Source: Methylomicrobium sp035916875 (lineage in GTDB: Bacteria > Pseudomonadota > Gammaproteobacteria > Methylococcales > Methylomonadaceae). From it: a stretch of DNA of 64,000 nucleotides. Under the pieces are notes generated by a model. That model saw only the letters and a program-made list of their open reading frames with translations, ran no database searches and was not told the origin of the DNA. The first letter of the stretch is position 1. Each line of letters begins with the position of its first letter. The DNA lies in NCBI RefSeq assembly GCF_035916875.1, contig NZ_JAXUHN010000085.1:80332-144331 (forward strand), given 5' to 3'. Position numbers and translations under genes: made by a program. Positions 26,316 through 33,956 of the stretch are shown here, one piece after another.

Positions 26316-27677
26316 ATGCGCATTGTGATCATCGGCGGCGTGGCGGCCGGGGCGAAGGCGGCGGCCAAGGCCAAGCGGGTCAACCCCGATCTGGAAGTCA
26401 TCGTTTTTCAGGACGAGGCCGAGGTGGCTTATTCGGCCTGCGGGTTGCCGTATGTGATTGGCGGTACGATTACGGATCAGAATAAACTGGTGATCAGGAG
26501 ACCGGAAGAATTCGCCAAAGACGGCATTCAGGTTAACACCGGCCATCGCGTCGTTGCTTTGGATACGGCAAACCGGCGGATGATGGTGCGCAATCTACAG
26601 GATCAAAGCGAAGAAAGCATCGCTTACGACCGTCTGATCGTGGCCACCGGCGCATTGCCGATTGTGCCTCGGGCGCAAGGCATCGATCTTGACGGCGTGC
26701 TGACCTTGCGAAAAATCGGCGATCTGGCCAGGTTCAAATCAGTTTTCGATACGCTGCGGCCGCAAAAAGCGGTGATCGTCGGAGCGGGCTATATCGGCAT
26801 GGAGCTTGCCGAGGCCTTTCATGAATTGAATATCGAAACGACCATCGTCGAAAAGTTTCCGCGTATTTTGCCGAAATTCGACCCCGAAATGGCGCAAATG
26901 GTGCACGATCAGTTGGTCGAACAGAATATCGAATTGATCCTCGGCGATGGTCTCAGCAAGTTGCAGGGTAAAAACGGCCGCGTCATCGCGGTTGTAACCG
27001 AATCCGGCAAAATCCTTCCGGCCGACCTGGTCGTGATCGCGATCGGCGTGCGGCCGAATACCGAACTTGCGCAAGCCGCCGGCATCATGCTCGGTACGAC
27101 TGGTGCGATTGCGGTCGACACAAGGATGGAAACGAATATTCCGGGAGTCTTCGCGGCCGGCGATTGCGCCGAGACGATCGACCGGGTAGCGGGACAGCCG
27201 GTTTGGATGCCGTTCGGCGATATCGCCAATCTGCAGGGACGGGTCGCGGGCGAAAACGCGGCCGGCGGCAATGCGCATTTTCCGGGGGTGTTCGGCACCG
27301 CGATCTTCAAGGTCTTCGATTTGAATGTCGCGATGACCGGATTGTCCGAGCAGGCGGCGCGCGCGCAGGGTTTCGATCCTGTCTCGGTGCTGATCAGGCG
27401 CGGCGACCGGGCCCGCTATTATCCGGGCGGACGGGAGGTCACTATCAAATTGATTGCCGATCGCCGGGATGGCCGCCTGCTTGGCGCGCAAGTGATCGGT
27501 CCCGGCAAGACGGACAAGATGATCGATATTGCGGCGACCGCCTTGCTCGGCAAATTGACCTGTCATGATCTGGAGAATGCCGATCTGGCTTACTCGCCGC
27601 CGTTCAGTCCGGTGTTGTCGCCGATGATCATGGCGGCTGGCGCCCTGAGCAGCCGGCTTTCGGGCAGGATGGACTGA
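26316..27677 (+). CDS. CoA-disulfide-reductase-like FAD/NAD(P) oxidoreductase with a single redox Cys
   Basis: A 453-residue flavoprotein of the NADH oxidase / CoA-disulfide reductase branch. The FAD motif IIGGVAAGAKAAAKA is at residues 5-19. The lone redox cysteine is C42 in AYSACGLPYVIGG, not the CxxxxC pair of 2-ketopropyl-CoM carboxylase. The NAD site is VIVGAGYIGMELAEA, and the second FAD motif is IPGVFAAGDCAE. The dimerisation domain ends in the usual AYSPPFSPVLSP. Cluster context suggests that it reduces a CoM- or mixed CoM-CoA disulfide or thioether to regenerate free coenzyme M. A standard oxidative-stress role is the alternative. It is the last gene of the cluster. Confidence 0.88.
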   Translation: MRIVIIGGVAAGAKAAAKAKRVNPDLEVIVFQDEAEVAYSACGLPYVIGGTITDQNKLVIRRPEEFAKDGIQVNTGHRVVALDTANRRMMVRNLQDQSEESIAYDRLIVATGALPIVPRAQGIDLDGVLTLRKIGDLARFKSVFDTLRPQKAVIVGAGYIGMELAEAFHELNIETTIVEKFPRILPKFDPEMAQMVHDQLVEQNIELILGDGLSKLQGKNGRVIAVVTESGKILPADLVVIAIGVRPNTELAQAAGIMLGTTGAIAVDTRMETNIPGVFAAGDCAETIDRVAGQPVWMPFGDIANLQGRVAGENAAGGNAHFPGVFGTAIFKVFDLNVAMTGLSEQAARAQGFDPVSVLIRRGDRARYYPGGREVTIKLIADRRDGRLLGAQVIGPGKTDKMIDIAATALLGKLTCHDLENADLAYSPPFSPVLSPMIMAAGALSSRLSGRMD

Positions 27678-27696
27678 ATGCGCCGCGATCAGATAA

Positions 27697-28755
27697 TCAG
27701 GCTTCGGCTGAAGCGATCGATGCCGCTGCCATTTTCCATATCAATTGTTCTCCGGCCTTCAAAGGCGTTATCGCGACATCGACGTCTTCGTAAGCCGTCG
27801 GCACCTGCCAGTTAGTCTTTTCGAGCGTGATCGTGCCCCGATTTCTCGGCAGCCGGTAAAAATCGGCGCCGTAAAAACTTGCAAAGCCTTCCAGTTTGTC
27901 CAGCGCATCGGCTTTTTCGAATGCCTCCGCATAAAGTTCGAGCGCGATAGGCGCGCTGAAGCAGCCGGCGCAGCCGCAGGCGTTTTCCTTCAATTCGGTC
28001 AGGTGCGGCGCGCTGTCGGTGCCGAGGAAAAATTTCGGACTGCCGCTGGTCGCCGCCTGCACCAGCGCCAGGCGGTGATTTTCGCGCTTGAGTACCGGCA
28101 AACAATAATGATGCGGGCGGATGCCGCCGGCCAGAATCGCATTGCGGTTATACAGTAAGTGTTGAGGGGTGATCGTCGCGGCGATGTTCGGGCCTTGCGC
28201 CGTCACGAAATCGACAGCCTCTCGCGTGGTCACATGCTCGACGACAATGCGCAGGGCCGGGAAATTCTCGACGATACGGCTTAGCTGGGTTTCGAGAAAA
28301 ACGCGCTCCCGGTCGAAAATATCGCAGTGTTCGTCGGTCACTTCGCCATGGATCAACAGCGGAATGTCCTGCTTTTCCATTTCCTGAAACAACGGATAGG
28401 CGGCTTCGATGTTCGCGACGCCCGAGTCCGAGTTGGTCGTGGCTCCGGCAGGATAGAGCTTGAACGCATGCACATGCTCGGATTCGGCGGCTTTCCGGAT
28501 CTCTTCGGTACGCGTCGAGCCGGTCAGATACAAGGTCATCAGCGGCGTAAAATCGAGCCCTTCCGGAATCGCCCGCAAGATTTCCTGGCGGTAGGCCAAG
28601 GCCTGCTCGACGGTCGTGACCGGCGGCTTCAGGTTCGGCATGATGATCGCGCGGGCGAATTGCCGGGCGGTATGCGGCAGCACCGCTTTCAGCATCGCGC
28701 CGGTTCTGACATGCAAATGCCAGTCGTCGGGGTGGATGATGGTTAATTTCTTCAT
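27697..28755 (-). CDS. pyrC: Dihydroorotase (class II)
   Basis: A 352-residue zinc amidohydrolase of pyrimidine synthesis that closes carbamoyl-aspartate to dihydroorotate. The first zinc motif is DDWHLHVRTG near residues 10-19. AFKLYPAGATTNS carries the carboxylated Lys. LLIHGEVTD and VVEHVTTREAV supply the His ligands, and FLGTDSAPH the catalytic Asp. Length matches the E. coli-type enzyme. It is convergent with the flavoprotein gene, only 20 bp apart, which marks the 3' boundary of the cluster. Confidence 0.97.
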   Translation of the reverse strand: MKKLTIIHPDDWHLHVRTGAMLKAVLPHTARQFARAIIMPNLKPPVTTVEQALAYRQEILRAIPEGLDFTPLMTLYLTGSTRTEEIRKAAESEHVHAFKLYPAGATTNSDSGVANIEAAYPLFQEMEKQDIPLLIHGEVTDEHCDIFDRERVFLETQLSRIVENFPALRIVVEHVTTREAVDFVTAQGPNIAATITPQHLLYNRNAILAGGIRPHHYCLPVLKRENHRLALVQAATSGSPKFFLGTDSAPHLTELKENACGCAGCFSAPIALELYAEAFEKADALDKLEGFASFYGADFYRLPRNRGTITLEKTNWQVPTAYEDVDVAITPLKAGEQLIWKMAAASIASAEA

Positions 28756-28860
28756 TTAAAAGGCCGTTTTCTGTAGAATAACTCGATATTCTATCGTAGC
28801 TGCTTGAAAAAAAACGCAAGCATCCCTATCTCGGTCATTATTTTCTTACCGGAGTCTTCC

Positions 28861-29118
28861 ATGCCAATTTACGAATATCAATGTCAATCCTGCGGGCATG
28901 AACACGAAGCCTTGCAAAAACTCAGCGACCAGCCTCTGGTGCAGTGCCCTGCGTGCAGCAAGCCTGATCTGATCAAAAAAATATCGGCGGCCGGTTTCCG
29001 TTTGAAAGGCGGCGGCTGGTACGAAACCGACTTCAAGAGCGGCGCGAAGAAAAATGTCGCCGGCGAAAGTACCGAGTCCTCCAAGCCGCACAGTTGCAGC
29101 GGCAGCTGCGGCCACTAG
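28861..29118 (+). CDS. FmdB-family zinc-ribbon protein
   Basis: An 85-residue protein starting at the ATG after a GGAG-like site. MPIYEYQCQSCGHEHEALQKLSD and VQCPACSKPDLIKKISAAGF give the classic FmdB zinc ribbon (two CxxC). The C-terminus is rich in Ser, Cys and His (CSGSCGH). Its position directly before aspS is usual in gammaproteobacteria. Function is unknown. Its presence shows that the FmdB-like protein inside the coenzyme M cluster is an extra paralogue. Confidence 0.9.
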   Translation: MPIYEYQCQSCGHEHEALQKLSDQPLVQCPACSKPDLIKKISAAGFRLKGGGWYETDFKSGAKKNVAGESTESSKPHSCSGSCGH

Positions 29119-29191
29119 GCTGTGGCTTGAATTAACCACGCCAAGCAGTTAATATCGATCATTTTTTCGGATTTACAGGAATCACACCACC

Positions 29192-30976
29192 ATGCGGACG
29201 CACAAGTGCGGGGAATTAACGAAACAACATACCGGGCAAACCGTTGAATTGTGCGGTTGGGTGCATCGCCGCCGTGACCACGGCGGGGTCATTTTTATCG
29301 ATTTGCGGGACCGTACCGGCCTGGTGCAGGTGGTCTTCGATCCGGATGTGCGTGAGTCTTTCTCTCTGGCCGAGCATGTGCGCAGCGAATATGTGCTGAA
29401 AGTAGCCGGTACGGTGCGCGGACGCCCCGAAGGCACGATCAATCCGAACATGGGCACCGGCGAAATCGAAGTGCTGGTTAGCCAGATGATCGTGTTGAAC
29501 GAGTCCGAAACCCCGCCGTTCCCGGTCGAAAGCGAGATCGAGGTCAACGAGGAACTGCGCCTGCGCTACCGCTACATCGATCTGCGCCGCTTTGCGATGC
29601 AGGAAAAGATGAAGGTGCGCCGCGATGTCGCGCGGGTTCTGCGCAATTTCCTGGACGATCACGAATTCTTCGAGATCGAAACCCCGTACCTGACCAAGGC
29701 GACCCCGGAAGGCGCGCGCGACTATATCGTGCCGAGCCGGACCCATGAGAACGCGTTTTTCGCGCTGCCGCAATCGCCGCAGTTGTACAAACAGATCCTG
29801 ATGATCGCGGGCATGGACCGCTATTATCAGATCGTGCGCTGCTTCCGCGACGAAGACTTGCGCGCGGACCGCCAGCCCGAATTCACCCAACTCGATATCG
29901 AAACCTCGTTCATGGACGAGAACGAGATCATGCAGATCATGGAAGAAATGATCCATCAGTTGTTCCAGAAGGTGATCGGCGTGAATCTCGGCGCGCATTT
30001 TCCGCGCATGACCTATCAGGAGGCGATTTCGAAATACGGCATCGACCGGCCCGACCTGCGTATTCCGCTGGAACTGGTCGATATCGCCGACGATATGAAA
30101 GCCGTCGATTTCAAGGTGTTCTCGGCGCCGGCCAACGATCCCGACGGCCGCGTCGTCGCGATGCGCCTGCCGAAAGGCGGCGACCTGAGTCGCAAGGACA
30201 TCGAGGATCTGACCAAGTTTGTCGGCATTTACGGCGCGAAGGGGCTGGCCTACATCAAGGTCAACGATCTTGCCGCCGGCATTGACGGTTTGCAGTCGCC
30301 GATCGTGAAGTTCGCTCCGGCCGAAGTCTGGGACAGCGTGCTGGCGAAAACCGGCGCACAAAACGGCGACCTGATCTTCTTTGGCGCCGACAAGGCCACA
30401 ATCGTAAATGAAGCGATAGGGGCCTTACGCGTCAAACTCGGCCACGACCTGGGGCTGATCGAAGGCGAATGGAAGCCGGTCTGGGTCGTCGACTTTCCGA
30501 TGTTCGCGTGGGACGAAAAAAGCCGCCGCTATACCGCGATCCATCACCCGTTCACCGCGCCAAGCTGTTCGATCGAAGAATTGCAGGCGAACCCCGGCGC
30601 GGCCTTGTCGCGCGCCTACGACCTGGTGCTGAACGGCACCGAAGTCGGCGGCGGTTCGATCCGTATCAACCGGCCGGCGATGCAGCAGACCGTGTTCGAG
30701 ATTCTCGGCATCAAGGAAGACGAAGCCCGCGAAAAATTCGGCTTCCTGCTCGACGCCTTGAAATACGGCGCGCCGCCGCACGGAGGTCTGGCGTTCGGCC
30801 TGGATCGTCTGGTCATGCTGATGACCGGTTCGACCTCGATCCGCGACGTGATCGCGTTCCCGAAAACGCAATCGGCGGCGTGTCCTTTGGTCAGCGCGCC
30901 TGCTTTGGTGCCCGAGGAACAATTGCGCGAATTGGGCATCAAATTGATCAAGCCGGCGGGTAAAGAGAAAGTTTAA
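29192..30976 (+). CDS. aspS: Aspartyl-tRNA synthetase
   Basis: A 594-residue class II aminoacyl-tRNA synthetase of the bacterial type. An N-terminal OB-fold anticodon-binding domain (CGWVHRRRDHGGVIFIDLRD) comes first. Motif 2 lies in YYQIVRCFRDEDLRADRQPEF, and the GAD insertion domain spans roughly residues 300-410. Motif 3 is in HGGLAFGLDRLVMLMTG. Full length, in the usual place after fmdB. It charges tRNA-Asp, and possibly tRNA-Asn if the strain uses the amidotransferase route. Confidence 0.98.
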   Translation: MRTHKCGELTKQHTGQTVELCGWVHRRRDHGGVIFIDLRDRTGLVQVVFDPDVRESFSLAEHVRSEYVLKVAGTVRGRPEGTINPNMGTGEIEVLVSQMIVLNESETPPFPVESEIEVNEELRLRYRYIDLRRFAMQEKMKVRRDVARVLRNFLDDHEFFEIETPYLTKATPEGARDYIVPSRTHENAFFALPQSPQLYKQILMIAGMDRYYQIVRCFRDEDLRADRQPEFTQLDIETSFMDENEIMQIMEEMIHQLFQKVIGVNLGAHFPRMTYQEAISKYGIDRPDLRIPLELVDIADDMKAVDFKVFSAPANDPDGRVVAMRLPKGGDLSRKDIEDLTKFVGIYGAKGLAYIKVNDLAAGIDGLQSPIVKFAPAEVWDSVLAKTGAQNGDLIFFGADKATIVNEAIGALRVKLGHDLGLIEGEWKPVWVVDFPMFAWDEKSRRYTAIHHPFTAPSCSIEELQANPGAALSRAYDLVLNGTEVGGGSIRINRPAMQQTVFEILGIKEDEAREKFGFLLDALKYGAPPHGGLAFGLDRLVMLMTGSTSIRDVIAFPKTQSAACPLVSAPALVPEEQLRELGIKLIKPAGKEKV

Positions 30977-30979
30977 GGC

Positions 30980-31117
30980 GTAGGGTGGGTTGCGACTGCA
31001 AGGATGCATACCCTCTGGGGCATAAAGGAGGTAGGGCAACGCATGGAGCGGTTGCCGAGGCGCGCCGCTCATAGACCTATCGGATTCAGCAGGCTGTTCC
31101 GCGCGCCGTAACCCACC
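30980..31117. repeat. Inverted-repeat element (GTAGGGTGGGTT type)
   Basis: GGTGGGTTGCG at 30984-30994 is matched by CGTAACCCACC at 31107-31117 (10 of 11 pair). This bounds a 138-bp non-coding segment immediately after aspS. Elements with ends of this kind are common as dispersed small repeats in bacterial genomes. It contains TACCCTCTGGGGCA at 31009-31022, a 14-mer that recurs twice in inverted orientation inside the IS remnant near 60.1 kb. Confidence 0.5.
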
Positions 31118-31161
31118 TTTCGAAGCCGCAGCCCTGTGAATGTAGGGGAAAACTGTGAGGT

Positions 31162-31362
31162 ATGAAGGCGATGAAAACGATTAGTTATACCTATTGGAAA
31201 AGCAAGGAGTTTTTTCTTGGGTTTATCAATGATTACCCGGACTATATCACTCAGGGAGAAACCAAAGAGGAGTTGCAGGAAAATCTGAAGGATTTGCTGG
31301 TTGATCTTGAAAGCAATGAAATACCGTATATTCGCAAGGTAGAGCAAATGCAAGTGGCCTGA
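31162..31362 (+). CDS. HicB-type antitoxin
   Basis: A 66-residue protein with a short HicB-like fold: YTYWKSKEFFLGFINDYPDYITQGETKEELQENL. This is the beta-strand, 'T-Q-G-x-T-xEEL' and helix pattern of HicB antitoxins lacking a separate DNA-binding domain. The stop overlaps by one base the start of a hicA toxin gene that is disrupted. The antitoxin therefore survives without an intact toxin. Confidence 0.75.
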   Translation: MKAMKTISYTYWKSKEFFLGFINDYPDYITQGETKEELQENLKDLLVDLESNEIPYIRKVEQMQVA

Positions 31363-31639
31363 TGAAAAGAAAGGACCTGATCAGGCTGCTTGAGGCGATG
31401 GGCTGCAAGTTGAAAAGACATGGTGGAAATCATGACTGGTATAAGTGAATAGCAACAAGTTCATTGGCATTTCTTGAGCTCTCTAAGTCATTGATTTGCT
31501 ATTCACAGGTTGCAAACGAACTTCTCGCGAAGCACTTATCAATGAAGAAACTCAGCAATCTCAACCTGTGCCGCGACATAACGAAATCGATGATTATTTG
31601 GCCAAATCAATCATTAAAAAACTGACTAAACCGGATTAA
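31362..31639 (+). pseudogene. hicA: HicA toxin split by a small insertion
   Basis: The first 28 codons (31362-31448) encode MKRKDLIRLLEAMGCKL and KRHGGNHDWYK, the standard HicA N-terminus with the catalytic His in GGNHDWY, then hit TGA. After 95 bases, codons from 31541 to 31639 encode QSQPVPRHNEID and YLAKSIIKKLTKPD, the standard HicA C-terminus, ending in TAA. Removing bases 31446-31540 would restore one uninterrupted HicA of normal size. The toxin is therefore interrupted and almost surely inactive. Confidence 0.8.
31441..31539. mobile_element. MITE-like palindromic insertion in hicA
   Basis: Outer ends ATAAGTG (31441-31447) and CACTTAT (31533-31539) are perfect inverted repeats. An inner pair GTGAATAGCAA (31445-31455) and TTGCTATTCAC (31496-31506) is also perfect over 11 bp. 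The segment sits exactly where the HicA reading frame is broken. At about 0.1 kb with inverted ends and no gene, it fits a miniature non-autonomous element. A flanking target duplication is not clear. Confidence 0.55.
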
Positions 31640-31674
31640 AAAGTTGCGGGCTTTAATACCGAAAGGAGCAAAGT

Positions 31675-32445
31675 GTGATCTATCAAGATTATCAGCGTAA
31701 TCACGTCATTGTTCCCGGGCGAGAGAAAGATTTGGAGGATTTTCTCAAACAAGATTATAACGGGATGCGGCATAAGTGGAGGAATAGGTCCAATTCCAAC
31801 AGCGAAGACGCTTTGACGTGGTCCTGTTTCGATCTCTTGTCCAGCTTTCCGCCGCAGAAGAAAATTGCGGTGCTGGATGAAATATTTGAGGATGCTTATC
31901 AGGGCGAAAGCCCCCTTTCATTCAAGGACGGCCAATTCCAGGAAAACCAGATTCAAATACATATCGGCAAACAATACACAGGACTTTCTTCAAATGAATC
32001 TACTGAAGTAGATGTAAGTATCGAGCTTCCGGGTAAGCTGATTTTCATTGAGGCCAAACTTTATAGCGCTGTGAGTATGGCAAAGCCTCCAGAAAAGCCT
32101 CATGATCAGATTGCAAGAAAACTCAGAATAGGGTTTGATTCGCCTTTGCAGGATACGCGAGAGTTCTTTTTTATTTTCCTGGATATTGCGCCGTTGGACA
32201 AACTGACGAAAAGAAAAACCAAATCCGTTGCTCTTGCCCCATCTAAAAATGGTTTTGACGATAAATGGAAAAGCGCATGGTTGTTCAATTACTACAAAGT
32301 CGGCAGGAATAAAAGCTTAAAGCCTCTAAGAGATGCGCTTGCAGGGATAGACACTCCACCGGTTGAATCCATAGCCAAAAACATGGGTTGGCTAACGTGG
32401 GGCGATTTATTTAAGAGTGTTTTAAAAGGTGTGATTAGATCCTAA
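31675..32445 (+). CDS. PD-(D/E)XK-nuclease-like protein, unknown function
   Basis: A 256-residue protein from the GTG at 31675, preceded by AAAGGAGC. The stretch STEVDVSIELPGKLIFIEAKLYS has the spacing of a PD-(D/E)XK nuclease core (Asp, then hydrophobic-Glu-Ala-Lys). FFFIFLDIAPLD and several Trp-containing motifs follow (WRNRSNSNSEDALTW near the N-terminus, NMGWLTWGDLF at the end). I do not recognise a named family. It could be a restriction- or repair-type nuclease. It stands in an accessory stretch between two HicAB-type remnants. Confidence 0.65.
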   Translation: MIYQDYQRNHVIVPGREKDLEDFLKQDYNGMRHKWRNRSNSNSEDALTWSCFDLLSSFPPQKKIAVLDEIFEDAYQGESPLSFKDGQFQENQIQIHIGKQYTGLSSNESTEVDVSIELPGKLIFIEAKLYSAVSMAKPPEKPHDQIARKLRIGFDSPLQDTREFFFIFLDIAPLDKLTKRKTKSVALAPSKNGFDDKWKSAWLFNYYKVGRNKSLKPLRDALAGIDTPPVESIAKNMGWLTWGDLFKSVLKGVIRS

Positions 32446-32517
32446 GATTAACCACTCGCTGGTAGTTGAATAGGATAAGGCTATTTTTTACCTTTGGGGT
32501 GTTAAACAAAAAGGAAA

Positions 32518-32709
32518 ATGAGCATGAACGAGATTATTTTCTTGGTCGAAGACGCGCCGGAAGGCGGCTTTAGCGCTCGCGCACTGGATGTTTCGATATT
32601 CACCGATGCCGATGATTTAAACGATTTACATCAAAAGGTTCGCGATGCGGTAAGTTGCCATTTTGAGCCGGACGATAAGCCCAAAATGATCCGTTTGCAT
32701 TTTCAATGA
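32518..32709 (+). CDS. Small HicB-like antitoxin-type protein
   Basis: A 63-residue protein: FLVEDAPEGGFSARALDVSIFTDADDLNDL, then VRDAVSCHFEPDDKPKMIRLHF. This is the widespread short family often annotated in error as 2-oxoisovalerate dehydrogenase E1 and normally found directly upstream of a HicA/YcfA-type toxin. Here the following gene opens with MSRDDLIKRLF, as those toxins do, overlapping as ATGA, but stops after 11 codons. No functional toxin remains. Confidence 0.75.
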   Translation: MSMNEIIFLVEDAPEGGFSARALDVSIFTDADDLNDLHQKVRDAVSCHFEPDDKPKMIRLHFQ

Positions 32710-32739
32710 GCCGCGATGATTTGATCAAGCGGCTTTTTT
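32709..32739 (+). terminator. Rho-independent-like terminator, overlapping a hicA stub
   Basis: AGCCGC (32709-32714) pairs with GCGGCT (32729-32734) around a 14-base loop, followed by six T residues. The same bases encode the 11-codon stub MSRDDLIKRLF starting at 32706. The site may be a real terminator for the small antitoxin gene, a truncated toxin start, or both. Confidence 0.45.
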
Positions 32740-32795
32740 AGCGGATAGTGTGTGAAATCCGCGTTCCAGCGTTTTTGTATTGTTTACCAGAAAGT

Positions 32796-33893
32796 ATGTC
32801 TACCACTCCATTCCCGATAGAAGAATACGCCCTCCTCGACGACGCCGAATGCGACGCCCGCATCGTTGCGGCCAAAGCCAAACTCGGCAAGCGCTGCGTG
32901 ATTCTGGGTCACCATTATCAGCGTGACGAAGTCTTCAAGCATGCCGATTTCACCGGCGACTCATTGAAACTGTCCCGCAATGCGGCCGAATCCGACGCCG
33001 AATACATCGTGTTTTGCGGTGTGCATTTCATGGCCGAAGTCGCCGACATTCTGTCTCGTCCGGAACAGATTTCGATCCTGCCAGATCTTGCCGCCGGCTG
33101 TTCGATGGCGGACATGGCCAATCTGATCAAGGTGCAGAAGTGCTGGCAGGAGCTGGCCGAGGTGATCGACGTCGAAAACGAAGTCACGCCGGTCACCTAC
33201 ATCAATTCCGCGGCCGACCTGAAGGCGTTTTGCGGCGAGCATGAAGGCATCGTCTGTACTTCATCGAATGCGCAGAAAATTCTCGAATGGAGTTTTGCTC
33301 GGCGCAGCAAGGTGCTGTTCTTTCCGGACCAGCATCTGGGCCGCAATACCGGCTACCGGATGGGGATCCCACTTGAGCAGATGGTCGCCTGGGATTTCAA
33401 CAAGCCGCGCGGCGGACTGACCGAGGAACAGATCAGGAACGCCAAGATCATTCTCTGGAACGGCTATTGTTCGGTGCATCAGGCCTTCAAGCCGGAGCAG
33501 ATCGATCAGTTTCTGGAGCGCAATCCGGAAACGAAGGTCATTTCGCATCCCGAGGCCGCATTCGAGGTCTGCCAGAAATCCGAATACATCGGCTCGACCG
33601 AATTTATCCTGAAAACGGTGCGCGAGGCCGAACCGAATACGCGCTGGCTGGTCGCGACTGAACTGAATCTGGTTAACCGGCTGAATGAGGAATGCAAGGC
33701 GCAGGGCAAGCATGTGCATTTCATGTCGCCGATGCTGTGCATGTGCTCGACGATGTTCAGAACCGACCCGCAGCATCTGGCCTGGGTGATGGAAAATCTG
33801 GCCGCGGGCCATGTGATCAACCGGATCACGGTGCCGCCGAAAGAGGCGGCGTTGGCGAAAAAGGCGCTCGATAACATGCTGGCGGTCGCCTGA
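32796..33893 (+). CDS. nadA: Quinolinate synthase
   Basis: A 365-residue [4Fe-4S] enzyme that condenses iminoaspartate with dihydroxyacetone phosphate to quinolinate, working with NadB encoded at 3.6-5.3 kb. Start at the ATG 32796; the frame extends further upstream without a better signal. The three cluster-ligating cysteines lie in YIVFCGVHFMAE, GIVCTSSNAQK and PMLCMCSTMFRT. Substrate-binding stretches include LGHHYQRDEV and FFPDQHLGRNTGY. Length and order match the long proteobacterial NadA. Confidence 0.96.
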   Translation: MSTTPFPIEEYALLDDAECDARIVAAKAKLGKRCVILGHHYQRDEVFKHADFTGDSLKLSRNAAESDAEYIVFCGVHFMAEVADILSRPEQISILPDLAAGCSMADMANLIKVQKCWQELAEVIDVENEVTPVTYINSAADLKAFCGEHEGIVCTSSNAQKILEWSFARRSKVLFFPDQHLGRNTGYRMGIPLEQMVAWDFNKPRGGLTEEQIRNAKIILWNGYCSVHQAFKPEQIDQFLERNPETKVISHPEAAFEVCQKSEYIGSTEFILKTVREAEPNTRWLVATELNLVNRLNEECKAQGKHVHFMSPMLCMCSTMFRTDPQHLAWVMENLAAGHVINRITVPPKEAALAKKALDNMLAVA

Positions 33894-33956
33894 TTCGTGT
33901 TAATGGCCGGAACAAAATCAAAGCCGGTTTTCTAAATCCCATAGGGAGTAAAAAGT

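Noticed and set aside
26316..27677. 2-ketopropyl-CoM oxidoreductase/carboxylase
   Set aside because: The redox site has a single Cys in AYSACGLPY rather than CxxxxC, so it belongs to the CoA-disulfide reductase branch.
29216..30361. Long 381-codon open frame on the minus strand
   Set aside because: Antisense shadow of aspS in high-GC codon context; no motif or ribosome site.
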